Assembly (NCBI GenBank): GCA_963722575.1
Contig: CAVRNR010000006.1
Span: 248,001 to 312,000 of the forward strand
Reading direction: 5' to 3'
DNA from: Fen-178 sp963722575
GTDB taxonomy: Bacteria; Acidobacteriota; Terriglobia; Bryobacterales; Bryobacteraceae
Length of the DNA: 64,000 nt
The notes under the pieces are model-generated. The model was given only the letters and a program-made list of their open reading frames with translations, was not told the DNA's origin and made no database searches. This document shows, piece by piece, positions 32,840-40,651 of this stretch (its first letter is position 1; every line of letters begins with the position of its first letter). Both the position numbers and the translations under genes were made by a program.

Positions 32840-34957
32840 TTATTGCAGTGCCATCGTGATTTGGCCCAATTGGCTGGCATAGGATGCAGCATAGATCATG
32901 ATGGGAATGGCGGCACCAACTGGGGCATTCTGTGGTACTTGTACATTCACCTGCGTGGCCCCCGCGATCAGACCGGGGGCTTGGCCAACGAACGTTATCG
33001 GGGCATTCACCGAGCCGATCGTAATTACGACGCCAGCTACTGGCACGGGAAATGGAGGACTGAGCGGCCCGAGTGAGCCGTCCGCAAGCGGTGGATTCAG
33101 CGACCCTGCGCCCGTCATAAACACCGAGACGATGGAACCTAGCGCCGCCGGGTTCGAGGGCGAGTTTACGGTAGTGTCCTGGTTCAGAATAGCAGCTTGA
33201 CCGGTACCGCTTCCGTTCACGGCAAATATGCCAGGCGCCGCGACCGCTACGGGGAGCTTCACCGGTCCTAACGTCTGCTCGCCGGACTGGACGGTCACGG
33301 GGATTGCCAGGCCGGGAATAACTTCAAACGGAACGACCGCATTGATTTGGCAGTCGGATGCATATAGAACCGTCGCTGTGAATTGGCCGAAGTTCACCGT
33401 GGGCTCGGATGATCCGAAACCGTCACCAAACATAGTAACGATCTCGCCCGGGGCTACCGCTCCTGCGCCTGACGCAAAAGGCGAGCCGTAGCCAGGAAGC
33501 AAGCTGGCGGCGTTCAATACCGAACCCAGTGAAGGTCCAGCGGGCTGTGAAAAGTCGACCCTCGCGGCGAACGCGTCGGAATCCCCGCCGCCGTACCCGG
33601 TTTGGAAGGCATGCGGAGTCGAAAAGAATACGAGTGCATATGTCAGGCCCGCTGAATAGAGACCACCCTTGCCGTCCAAAGCAAGGTACCCGCCAGGGAT
33701 GGGCGAAGTGGCCGCCACTGCGGAACCAGTGGAGTTAATGACGATAACGCCCGCATTTGATTGCGCGGGGCAGGTCCGCTGGACGAGGGACGACGAAGCG
33801 ACACTGACCACGCTTACGTATGCCTGCCCGGCGACATCCACGACAATCGGTGTCGGGTAGCCGTTCGTGAGGCCGGTAAATGTCGAGTAAGTAAGATGCC
33901 CGGAGGTGTCGAGCTTTGTGACAAATCCGTTGCCGATGAGGCTCGGCGGCTGATTTGAATTGTCGCCGCTGTAGGTCGTCGCGAGCGCGCCCGACGTAGT
34001 GGGGAAATCGGTCGATTGTGTTCCCCCGGCGATGTACACTGCACCGGTTCCATCTATCGCGATACCGAACGTGCCGTCAGGTCCGCTGCCGCCCAAGTAA
34101 GTGGAATAGAGCAGATGGCTGCCGCTGGCATCAAGCTTGGCAGCAAACGCATCGCCGTACCGCAGCGGCCCGAGATCTACTTCGCCATGGAAAGTGCGCG
34201 AGATCGCGCCCGCAGTAGTCGGGAAATTTGGCGAAACAGTTTCGCCCGCCACCCATACATTCCCCGCGCCATCGACGGCGATGGCATGTGCATCATCCGG
34301 ACCCGAGCCGCCCAGGTAAGTCGTCCACGCCAAACTCCCTGAAGGCGACAGCTTTGTGATGAATGCGTTGGGGCACGGACCGGTCCCATTGCCGCTTGGG
34401 CATTGCCCTCCGGGATACTGAGTTTGGTATGCCCCTGGAGTCGTGGCAAGACCCGGTCCGGCGGCGCCAGCGAGATAAATGTCGCCCGCCCGATCAACTG
34501 CCATCGATTCCGCGGCGCCGCCGATTGCCGTGGTGTAGAGAATGCTCTGCGCAGTGGGGTCAAGCTTAACCACGGCAAAGGAAAGAAGGTTAGCTGGCCT
34601 CTGGACCGCGAGATATATGTTTCCACTTGCATCGAGCGCGAAGGCGGTAGCACGCGACGCGGAAAGACAAACCGAAAACTCGATGGCAGTGCCAGACGGA
34701 TTGAATCTGGTAACAAAGGCGCACCCGCTGTTTGTAGCGGGCGTACCGAGGCTGGTGGACGTGAGTGGAAAATCCGGCGATGAGGTGGTCCCGGCAACGT
34801 AAGCGGAACCCGTGGAATCCACCGCCATCCCAGCCACGGTATCAACATACGAGCCGCCTAGATAGGTAACGTAACTAATGAGCGGAGCGGGGGCAGCCCA
34901 GGTGTTCACACAGAAGAGGATGAGAAGAGTAGTCAGCTTAATGGAGCGGATGTTCAT
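32840..34957 (-). CDS. Exported SBBP-repeat beta-propeller protein with TIGR03437 C-terminal domain
   Basis: About 705 residues from the ATG at 34957, with a signal helix (MNIRSIKLTTLLILFCVNTW). SBBP-type repeats run through about 40-440 (YLGGSGPDDAHAIAVDGAGN and DGTGAVYIAGGTQSTDFPTT units). A TIGR03437-like domain then begins at SVLNAASLLPGYGSPFASGA, with VAPGEIVTMFGDGFG. That domain is almost confined to Solibacter/Bryobacter-type acidobacteria, which is the best taxonomic clue here. Probably a secreted or surface protein of unknown role. The weak RBS leaves the start uncertain; codons are somewhat less GC-rich than in the neighbours. Confidence 0.85.
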   Translation of the reverse strand: MNIRSIKLTTLLILFCVNTWAAPAPLISYVTYLGGSYVDTVAGMAVDSTGSAYVAGTTSSPDFPLTSTSLGTPATNSGCAFVTRFNPSGTAIEFSVCLSASRATAFALDASGNIYLAVQRPANLLSFAVVKLDPTAQSILYTTAIGGAAESMAVDRAGDIYLAGAAGPGLATTPGAYQTQYPGGQCPSGNGTGPCPNAFITKLSPSGSLAWTTYLGGSGPDDAHAIAVDGAGNVWVAGETVSPNFPTTAGAISRTFHGEVDLGPLRYGDAFAAKLDASGSHLLYSTYLGGSGPDGTFGIAIDGTGAVYIAGGTQSTDFPTTSGALATTYSGDNSNQPPSLIGNGFVTKLDTSGHLTYSTFTGLTNGYPTPIVVDVAGQAYVSVVSVASSSLVQRTCPAQSNAGVIVINSTGSAVAATSPIPGGYLALDGKGGLYSAGLTYALVFFSTPHAFQTGYGGGDSDAFAARVDFSQPAGPSLGSVLNAASLLPGYGSPFASGAGAVAPGEIVTMFGDGFGSSEPTVNFGQFTATVLYASDCQINAVVPFEVIPGLAIPVTVQSGEQTLGPVKLPVAVAAPGIFAVNGSGTGQAAILNQDTTVNSPSNPAALGSIVSVFMTGAGSLNPPLADGSLGPLSPPFPVPVAGVVITIGSVNAPITFVGQAPGLIAGATQVNVQVPQNAPVGAAIPIMIYAASYASQLGQITMALQ

Positions 34958-35128
34958 TGATGACGCCATAAAACTCGTGGCTACTATCAAAGACCCTTAT
35001 GAGCCGACTTCCGACTACACCTCTTGCCATTTTTCTCCCGAGAAACGCGCCCGCGTCTGGGAATTCGCCTTCCTCCTGAGCGCGTAGCCGACTCGCCGAA
35101 CTGCCCGGCCGTATGTTGAACGGGAGTC

Positions 35129-35791
35129 TCAGGCCCTCTTCTTGCCGATTAGTCTCCCCGCTACCAGCACCGCCACGATTAGCACGCCTTCCACGACGTA
35201 GCGCAAGGTGTCGGCGGGGTGAAGGATTCCTACCACGAACGGGTCGGTGAGAATCATCTCTCCGCCGACTCTGCCGAGGATGGCGCCGCCCAGGTAAACC
35301 GTCGCGGGATACCGGTCCATCAGGTCGGCCAGCAGGTTGCTGGCAAAGACCACGAACGGAATGCTCACCGCAAGGCCGAAAACGATCAGCGGCACACTGC
35401 CTTTCGACGCCCCGGCGATGGCGAGGATGTTGTCGGTGGACATGGTGAGATCCGCGAACACAACGTACCAGATGGCCTGCAACAGGCGCTTGGGGGCGGG
35501 CGTGGAATCGGGCGGAGCGCTGGCATCCACCAGCACTTTCACTGCGATCCACACGATGAACAGGCCGCCGGCGAGCTGCACGTAGGGGATGCGGAGCAGG
35601 CGCGCCGCGAAGATGGTGAGCGCAATCCGCAGGAGCACGGCGCCGGCCGCGCCGCACGCCGTCCCGATGCGGCGCTCGCGCCGGGGCAGGGAACGCACGG
35701 CCATGGCGATCACCAGCGCGTTGTCGCCGGCCAGCAACAAATCGATCAGGATGATCGAGAAGACACCGAACAGGAAGTGGCCTATGGGCAT
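35129..35791 (-). CDS. TerC/YjbE-family integral membrane protein
   Basis: 220 residues from the ATG at 35791. About seven helices, with the acidic family motifs DLLLAGDNALVIAMAVRSLP (helix 1) and ADLTMSTDNILAIAGAS (helix 4). These Asp residues are thought to bind metal. The family exports Mn2+ or protects exported metalloproteins. It overlaps the ribF stop by 10 bases and is the last gene of a five-gene operon. Confidence 0.9.
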   Translation of the reverse strand: MPIGHFLFGVFSIILIDLLLAGDNALVIAMAVRSLPRRERRIGTACGAAGAVLLRIALTIFAARLLRIPYVQLAGGLFIVWIAVKVLVDASAPPDSTPAPKRLLQAIWYVVFADLTMSTDNILAIAGASKGSVPLIVFGLAVSIPFVVFASNLLADLMDRYPATVYLGGAILGRVGGEMILTDPFVVGILHPADTLRYVVEGVLIVAVLVAGRLIGKKRA

Positions 35792-36762
35792 GGGCGCTCC
35801 GGCCGGGCGATCCACGCCTGGGCGCGGCGGAGGTAGTTTTGGGCCGTGCGCGCGTCTTTCAGGATTTGCGCCTTGAGCGCTGCCGGAGAATCGAATCTGC
35901 GCTCGTCGCGGACGCGCCACAGAAACTCCAGGCGCAGGCGGCCGGAGACGGACGCGGCCTGTTCCGCGGGCGTGTCGAGCAGGAACGTCTCGATGGAAAG
36001 CTGGTCGCTGGCTCCGAAAGTGGGGCGGTACCCGATGTTGGTGAGGGAATCCCACTCGCGCCCGGTTTCGAGATGGCGGGTGCGGGTGACGTAAACGCCG
36101 GGCGCCGGAATCACTTCGGCGGCAGTGGCCAGGTTCAGCGTCGGCACGGTGTGTTTGGACCCGATGCCGCGCCCGCTCACCACCTGGCCCTCGATGGCGT
36201 AGGGGCGCAGCAGGAATCGCGCGGCCAGCGAAACGCGTCCGGTCCGGATCAGCTCGCGAATCCCGCTGCTGCTGACCACGCGGCCGCGGCAGGTCACCGA
36301 GTGCACAATCTCGGTTTCGAAACCCAGCCTCCGGCCTAATTCCGCGAGCACCCGCACGTCGCCCGAGTGGAGGTGGCCGAAGCGGAAATTATCGCCCACC
36401 AGGACCGCCCGCGCGTCCAGCCGGGCCAAAAGCACCTGCCGCGCGAACTCCTCGGGGGTCAGCGCCGCCAGCTCGCGGGTGAAGGGCAGAATCAAGACCT
36501 GCTCGATGCCTTCCTCCCGCATCAACTCGGCTCGGCCCTCGGGCGACGTCAGCAGGCGGGGCGTGCGCTCCGGCGCCACCACGCGGGTGGGATGCGGATC
36601 GAAGGTGAGCACCGAGGGCTTCCAGCCGCGGGCATCGGCCAGCGACTTGAGCCGCCGGAGAATGCGGCGGTGGCCGAAATGGACGCCGTCGAAATTGCCG
36701 ATGGTGAGGGCGCACGGGCCGAAATCCGCGGGCACCTCAGCCAGGCTGTGGTAGATTTTCAT
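35782..36762 (-). CDS. ribF: Bifunctional riboflavin kinase/FAD synthetase
   Basis: 326 residues. The N-terminal nucleotidyltransferase has TIGNFDGVHFGHRRIL (HxGH-type motif HFGH) and the SSSGIRELIRTGRV segment. The C-terminal kinase domain has YAIEGQVVSGRGIGSKHTVP, then TLNL. It turns riboflavin into FMN and FAD. Normal length for the family. It lies between a PhnP-like MBL gene (3-base gap) and terC (overlap). Confidence 0.95.
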   Translation of the reverse strand: MKIYHSLAEVPADFGPCALTIGNFDGVHFGHRRILRRLKSLADARGWKPSVLTFDPHPTRVVAPERTPRLLTSPEGRAELMREEGIEQVLILPFTRELAALTPEEFARQVLLARLDARAVLVGDNFRFGHLHSGDVRVLAELGRRLGFETEIVHSVTCRGRVVSSSGIRELIRTGRVSLAARFLLRPYAIEGQVVSGRGIGSKHTVPTLNLATAAEVIPAPGVYVTRTRHLETGREWDSLTNIGYRPTFGASDQLSIETFLLDTPAEQAASVSGRLRLEFLWRVRDERRFDSPAALKAQILKDARTAQNYLRRAQAWIARPERPCP

Positions 36763-36765
36763 GAA

Positions 36766-37554
36766 TCAGGCCACGCCTCCCACCAGGATTTCGAGGCCGT
36801 CGCACGCCAGCCGGATGTGCGGCGGCAGAAGGCTTTCGGCGCGCTCGTGCGCCAGGTCGTGACAGATGTGCGTGAAGAAGGCGCGGTGAGGCGCCAGTTT
36901 TTCCACGGTCTTGACGGACCGGTCCACGGTGGAATGCGTGGGGTGCGGCTTGTAGCGCAGCGCGTCGAGGAACAGGACGTTGAGCGAGCGCAGCATCTCG
37001 AGCGAAGATTCCGGAATGTCGCTGTGGTCCGTGAGATACGCGGCGGCGCCGAAGCGAAAGCCGTAAATCGTCTGGCTGCCGTGCAAAACGGGGATCGGCA
37101 GAAACTCCACGCCGAACAGATCGAAGGGCGCGCCATCGAGGAGGCGCGCATCCAGCCGCGGGACGTTGGATTCCTTCTTCCCGCCGTCGAAGATGTACGG
37201 AAACGAGCGCCGGATGGCGGTCATGGTTTCGGGGGAAGCGTAAATCGGAATCGGGCCGCTCTGCCGGAAATTGAAGGGTCGCAAGTCATCCAGGCCCATG
37301 ACGTGGTCGGCGTGCGCATGGGTAAAGAGCACGGCGTCGAGATGTTCGATTTTGGCGCGCAGGGCCTGGGTGCGGAAGTCGGGCGTGGTATCGATCAAAA
37401 CATTGCGGCCTTCGTAGCCGATCAGGATGGAGGGCCGCAGCCGGTTGTCGCGGGGATCGGTGGAGGTGCAGACGGCGTAGTGGCAGCCGATGGTGGGCAC
37501 GCCCACGCTGGTTCCCGAACCCAATACCGTTATCTTGAGCGGGGGCGCCGGCAT
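36766..37554 (-). CDS. Metallo-beta-lactamase-fold phosphodiesterase (PhnP-like)
   Basis: 262 residues. TVLGSGTSVGVPTIGC opens the family. The metal ligands are FTHAHADHVMGLDDLRPFN (HxHxDH), LHGSQTIYGFRFG and YLTDHSDIP, with FFTHICHDLAH near the end. PhnP-type proteins cleave cyclic phosphates such as 5-phosphoribosyl-1,2-cyclic phosphate or cyclic nucleotides. Its ATG directly abuts the stop of the DUF1844 gene and it is 3 bases from ribF, so it is co-transcribed. The substrate is not determinable here. Confidence 0.9.
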   Translation of the reverse strand: MPAPPLKITVLGSGTSVGVPTIGCHYAVCTSTDPRDNRLRPSILIGYEGRNVLIDTTPDFRTQALRAKIEHLDAVLFTHAHADHVMGLDDLRPFNFRQSGPIPIYASPETMTAIRRSFPYIFDGGKKESNVPRLDARLLDGAPFDLFGVEFLPIPVLHGSQTIYGFRFGAAAYLTDHSDIPESSLEMLRSLNVLFLDALRYKPHPTHSTVDRSVKTVEKLAPHRAFFTHICHDLAHERAESLLPPHIRLACDGLEILVGGVA

Positions 37555-37881
37555 TCAGGCTTTCGGAGCGGCCGTCTGGGCGGCCTCGTCGGAGACCTGG
37601 ACGAAACGGAACCGCAGTTCCGTGAGGGAATTCTCCAGAAGCCGCTGCTCATCGAGGGTGAGATTGCCCTTGGTCTTCTCCAGCAGAACGGCCATGAGGT
37701 CGATGGTATGACGCGCCAGGCGGAGATCCGGCCCGGGCGGTTCACCCTCGCCGAAATGCACCAGGCCAAGCTGAATTTCGGCCTGCGTGCGCAAAGAGAG
37801 AACCAGGAAACCAAAGGACGCGGGCGGCAGCGGGATCTCGAAATCTTCCGGTTTCTGTTCGGTGGAGTCTACGTCGCTCAT
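37555..37881 (-). CDS. DUF1844 protein
   Basis: 108 residues from the ATG at 37881. PPASFGFLVLSLRTQAEIQL, then GLVHFGEG and LARHTIDLMAVLLEKTKGNL, match the DUF1844 pattern: a short helical protein with a conserved Ser/Gln-rich middle. Function unknown. The frame is open upstream but there is no plausible earlier start. Zero bases separate it from the MBL gene. Confidence 0.8.
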   Translation of the reverse strand: MSDVDSTEQKPEDFEIPLPPASFGFLVLSLRTQAEIQLGLVHFGEGEPPGPDLRLARHTIDLMAVLLEKTKGNLTLDEQRLLENSLTELRFRFVQVSDEAAQTAAPKA

Positions 37882-37949
37882 CAACTGACATTTTACAACG
37901 CGCGCAGCCCGATCCCCGGCCCCCGTCCCCTGGCCCCCGCCCCCACACG

Positions 37950-38774
37950 CTATGCCACCGAATCCGCCGGGAACTCTTGCAGGGTGGTCAACGACGCCCG
38001 CAGGGCTTCCAGGCTGCGGCCGATTTCCTTGGTGGCGGTGTTCTTGGAGATGACGTCTTTGTGCAGCCGCAAGAAGAGATCCACGATCTGGGGATCGCGC
38101 CAGCCCAGGCTGGTCTCCTCCAGAATGATCTCCAGCGCTTTGGCCGGAGAGTAAGCCGGCTTGTAGCACCGCGGGCTGATCAGCGCATCGTAGATGTCGG
38201 CAATCTGCATCACCCGAGCCAGCAGCGGAATCTGCCTGCCCCGCAGGCCGTCGGGATACCCGGAGCCGTCGAAACGCTCATGGTGATGCCGGATGATGGG
38301 CAGCACCGGGCGGAGCGATTTCAGGTGGCGGCAGATTTCTTCGCCGCGCGTCGTGTGGCTGCGCATAATCAACCACTCCTGCGCGGTGAGCGGGCCGGGC
38401 CTGAACAGAACCGAATCCGGAATCCCCACCTTGCCCACGTCATGCAGATAGCCACCGCGGTAAAGCGCCAGCAGACTGGTGCGTCCCAGCCCCATGACCA
38501 CTCCCATGGCCACGGCTATAAAGGCCAGCCGCTCGCAATGCCCGGCCATAGTGTGGTCGCGCTGCTCGACCGCCTGCCCCAGCGCCAACAGCAGCCCTTC
38601 CGTCTCGTCGTCACTCGAAAGCGCGCCCTCTTGCGCCGCATCGAGCTCGGCCAGGCGTTCCCGCTGCGGTTTCAGCAGGTCCAGCCAGGATTCCTCGGTG
38701 CAAACCGCGACCGGCTTGCCCAGAGTCCGGATTCTCGCGCCGGGAACCTGCCTGCGATTGCTTGGGGCATTCAT
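37950..38774 (-). CDS. HD-GYP domain phosphodiesterase
   Basis: 274 residues. The HD-GYP domain (about 60-240) has GHCERLAFIAVAMG, GYLHDVGKVGIPDSVL (HD), HTTRGEEIC, HHHERFDGSGYPDGLRG (the GYP motif) and ADIYDALISPR. These are the full metal ligands for hydrolysis of cyclic di-GMP. There is no receiver or PAS domain; the N-terminal 50 residues are basic and unstructured. It is the first gene of the operon continuing through DUF1844, MBL, ribF and terC. Confidence 0.92.
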   Translation of the reverse strand: MNAPSNRRQVPGARIRTLGKPVAVCTEESWLDLLKPQRERLAELDAAQEGALSSDDETEGLLLALGQAVEQRDHTMAGHCERLAFIAVAMGVVMGLGRTSLLALYRGGYLHDVGKVGIPDSVLFRPGPLTAQEWLIMRSHTTRGEEICRHLKSLRPVLPIIRHHHERFDGSGYPDGLRGRQIPLLARVMQIADIYDALISPRCYKPAYSPAKALEIILEETSLGWRDPQIVDLFLRLHKDVISKNTATKEIGRSLEALRASLTTLQEFPADSVA

Positions 38775-38837
38775 TGTGCTACTGCTTATATCGGCACGAT
38801 TTTGGAAATCAGTAGGGTACTAAGCATAGAATAATGA

Positions 38838-38921
38838 CCACGGATGAACACGGATCAGAATAAGAACTCTTAAGAAGTATTGTTTCTTGTGTTATCCGTG
38901 TTTATCTGTGTTCATCCGTGG
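38838..38921. repeat. Long inverted repeat, copy B of the dispersed element
   Basis: Left arm CCACGGATGAACACGGAT (38838-38855), right arm ending TTCATCCGTGG at 38921, followed by GCTAAATTGGTTT as in copy A at 2155-2261. One CACGGATGAA unit is missing from the left arm. It lies upstream of the HD-GYP start and downstream of the metalloprotease stop. Confidence 0.85.
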
Positions 38922-38944
38922 CTAAATTGGTTTCTCCCGACTCC

Positions 38945-40498
38945 TCAGCGCCGAACCACCGTGATCGCGCGCCATGAGGAATTGCCGGCGGCGTCAAAGG
39001 CGCGGATGGTGACTACATTGTTGCCCACCAGGAGCGGCACACTGGCGGACCACTTAGCAGTGCCGGCGGCGGTGCCCGAGTATCCGTTCGAGGTGGTCCA
39101 TTGCACCACCACCACACCGACGTTGTCGCTGGCCGTGCCGCTGACCGCGATGGAAGCGGAGGATGTGGCCACCATCGTCAACCCCGGTGAGAGAATACTA
39201 AGCGATGGCGGCGTGACATCCGCGCTGATTGGCGGCTGCACCGGCGGCGCCACTGGGGTTGGCGCCACGGGCGTCGGCACCACCGGCGTTGGCACTACCG
39301 GCGTCGGCACCACGGGCGTCGGCACCACGGGCGTTGGCACTACCGGCGTCGGCACCACCGGCGTCGAAACGGCCGGGCCGTACAGTGCTTGAATGCCCGC
39401 GATGTCGTCGCTGGTCAGCCCCGTCTGCATCCGGTAATACGGATACATCACCGCTCCCGGGTCGCTGGTGTGTCCCAGCCCCAGCGCATGCCCCGTTTCA
39501 TGCAAAGCCACCGAGAACAGATCCGTATTGGTTCCCACGCTCCAGCTCTCGCTGGCATCGAAGTGCATGTCTCCGGCGATCGGTTCGCCGTTGATCGGCG
39601 CTGGATAAAAGGTGTGGGCCAGAACTCCGCCCGGCCCGTCGAAGGGATAGGCATCCCCGTGCGCGCCGCTCGCGAACAGAATGTCTATGGAGCGCACCGC
39701 TCCCTGCACCTGCGCCGGCGAAAAACTGACGTTGGCATAGCTCGCCCATACCTGAAACGCCCGCTCCACTTCACTCTCGACCGTGCCCGCGGCTATTTTG
39801 TCGGTGAGGGTCTCAAAAAAATACTGCAGCGCGATGCTCCCGTTGGCGTCTTTGGACCAGCCGTTCCCCTCTTCCACGTATTCTCCGATGGGTCCGGCTT
39901 CGGTGAGCGGTCCCGGGCACGCCATCACGGGGTTACCCGCCAGCAGGTCGGTGGATGCCGGCATAATATAGGACACTTGGTCCCACGCGGCCAGCCCCCA
40001 AATGGCGTTGTAAGGTCCGATCGCCAGCAGTTGCCCCGGCAGGAGGTCGGGGTTCTCCAGAACCTGGAAACCTTCCAACTGGGTCGCGGCCCGCGCCATC
40101 TCCATGTCCACATCGGGGTAGAAAATCACCAGGAAGGCGTTGGACGCATGGGTCGCCAGCACCGGACTGATCTTGTCCTCGGCCTCCAGCTCGCCGGCCC
40201 AACTCACGCCCAGGCCTTCCATGTTGGAGCCCTGGCCGGCCAAGACCATCAGGGTGTTGTCCGGGACGTATTGCAGCACGCGCATGCCATGCCGCGCCAG
40301 TGCTTGCCGAACCTCCGGCCCGGGATAGGACGGGAATTGCAGAAGATAGTGTCGTCCACCGAGCAGATGGCGTCCCGCCGGCCGCCCCTGGCTCACCCAT
40401 TGCGCGGTATCGATAGTCCTTGTTTTCAGTCGTATGGCGCCCTGAGCCCACGTGAGGTCCCCCAGTAGCAGGCACGCCATGAGGGCCACGCGGATCAT
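38945..40498 (-). CDS. Exported matrixin-like metalloprotease with proline-rich linker and Ig-like domain
   Basis: 517 residues. A signal peptide (1-19) is followed by a region resembling an inhibitory or fibre domain (20-190). The catalytic domain has the zinc motif SVALHETGHALGLGHTSDPG (HExxHxxGxxH, about 330-340) and the Met-turn AVMYPYY. A linker of VVPTP units (about 375-415), encoded by a 15-bp tandem repeat, leads to a C-terminal bacterial Ig-like domain (PPSLSILSPG, then NVGVVVVQWTTSNGYSG and TIRAFDAAGNSSWR). The enzyme probably degrades extracellular protein. Single-gene transcription unit. Confidence 0.9.
   Translation of the reverse strand: MIRVALMACLLLGDLTWAQGAIRLKTRTIDTAQWVSQGRPAGRHLLGGRHYLLQFPSYPGPEVRQALARHGMRVLQYVPDNTLMVLAGQGSNMEGLGVSWAGELEAEDKISPVLATHASNAFLVIFYPDVDMEMARAATQLEGFQVLENPDLLPGQLLAIGPYNAIWGLAAWDQVSYIMPASTDLLAGNPVMACPGPLTEAGPIGEYVEEGNGWSKDANGSIALQYFFETLTDKIAAGTVESEVERAFQVWASYANVSFSPAQVQGAVRSIDILFASGAHGDAYPFDGPGGVLAHTFYPAPINGEPIAGDMHFDASESWSVGTNTDLFSVALHETGHALGLGHTSDPGAVMYPYYRMQTGLTSDDIAGIQALYGPAVSTPVVPTPVVPTPVVPTPVVPTPVVPTPVVPTPVAPTPVAPPVQPPISADVTPPSLSILSPGLTMVATSSASIAVSGTASDNVGVVVVQWTTSNGYSGTAAGTAKWSASVPLLVGNNVVTIRAFDAAGNSSWRAITVVRR
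39255..39368. repeat. 15-bp tandem repeat coding for a VVPTP linker
   Basis: About seven units of the type GGCGTCGGCACCACC differing only at third positions. It encodes the PTPVV repeats inside the metalloprotease. Such coding repeats expand and contract by slippage, so linker length may vary. Confidence 0.85.
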
Positions 40499-40651
40499 GG
40501 GGCTACGGCAGCGCGTATCAATCGCATCTCAAGCTCCTTTTGTTTCGATTTAGTCCTGGAGTTCCTTCATTGCACTTTGGTCTACAACTTTCTCTTCGGC
40601 ACAAGTTGAGAATTATTGAACTCCGCCGCCACCAATTCCATGAGTCCCGCG

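Noticed and set aside
39255..39368. Tandem units resembling a CRISPR array
   Set aside because: Units are 15 bp, without spacers, and code for PTPVV in frame.
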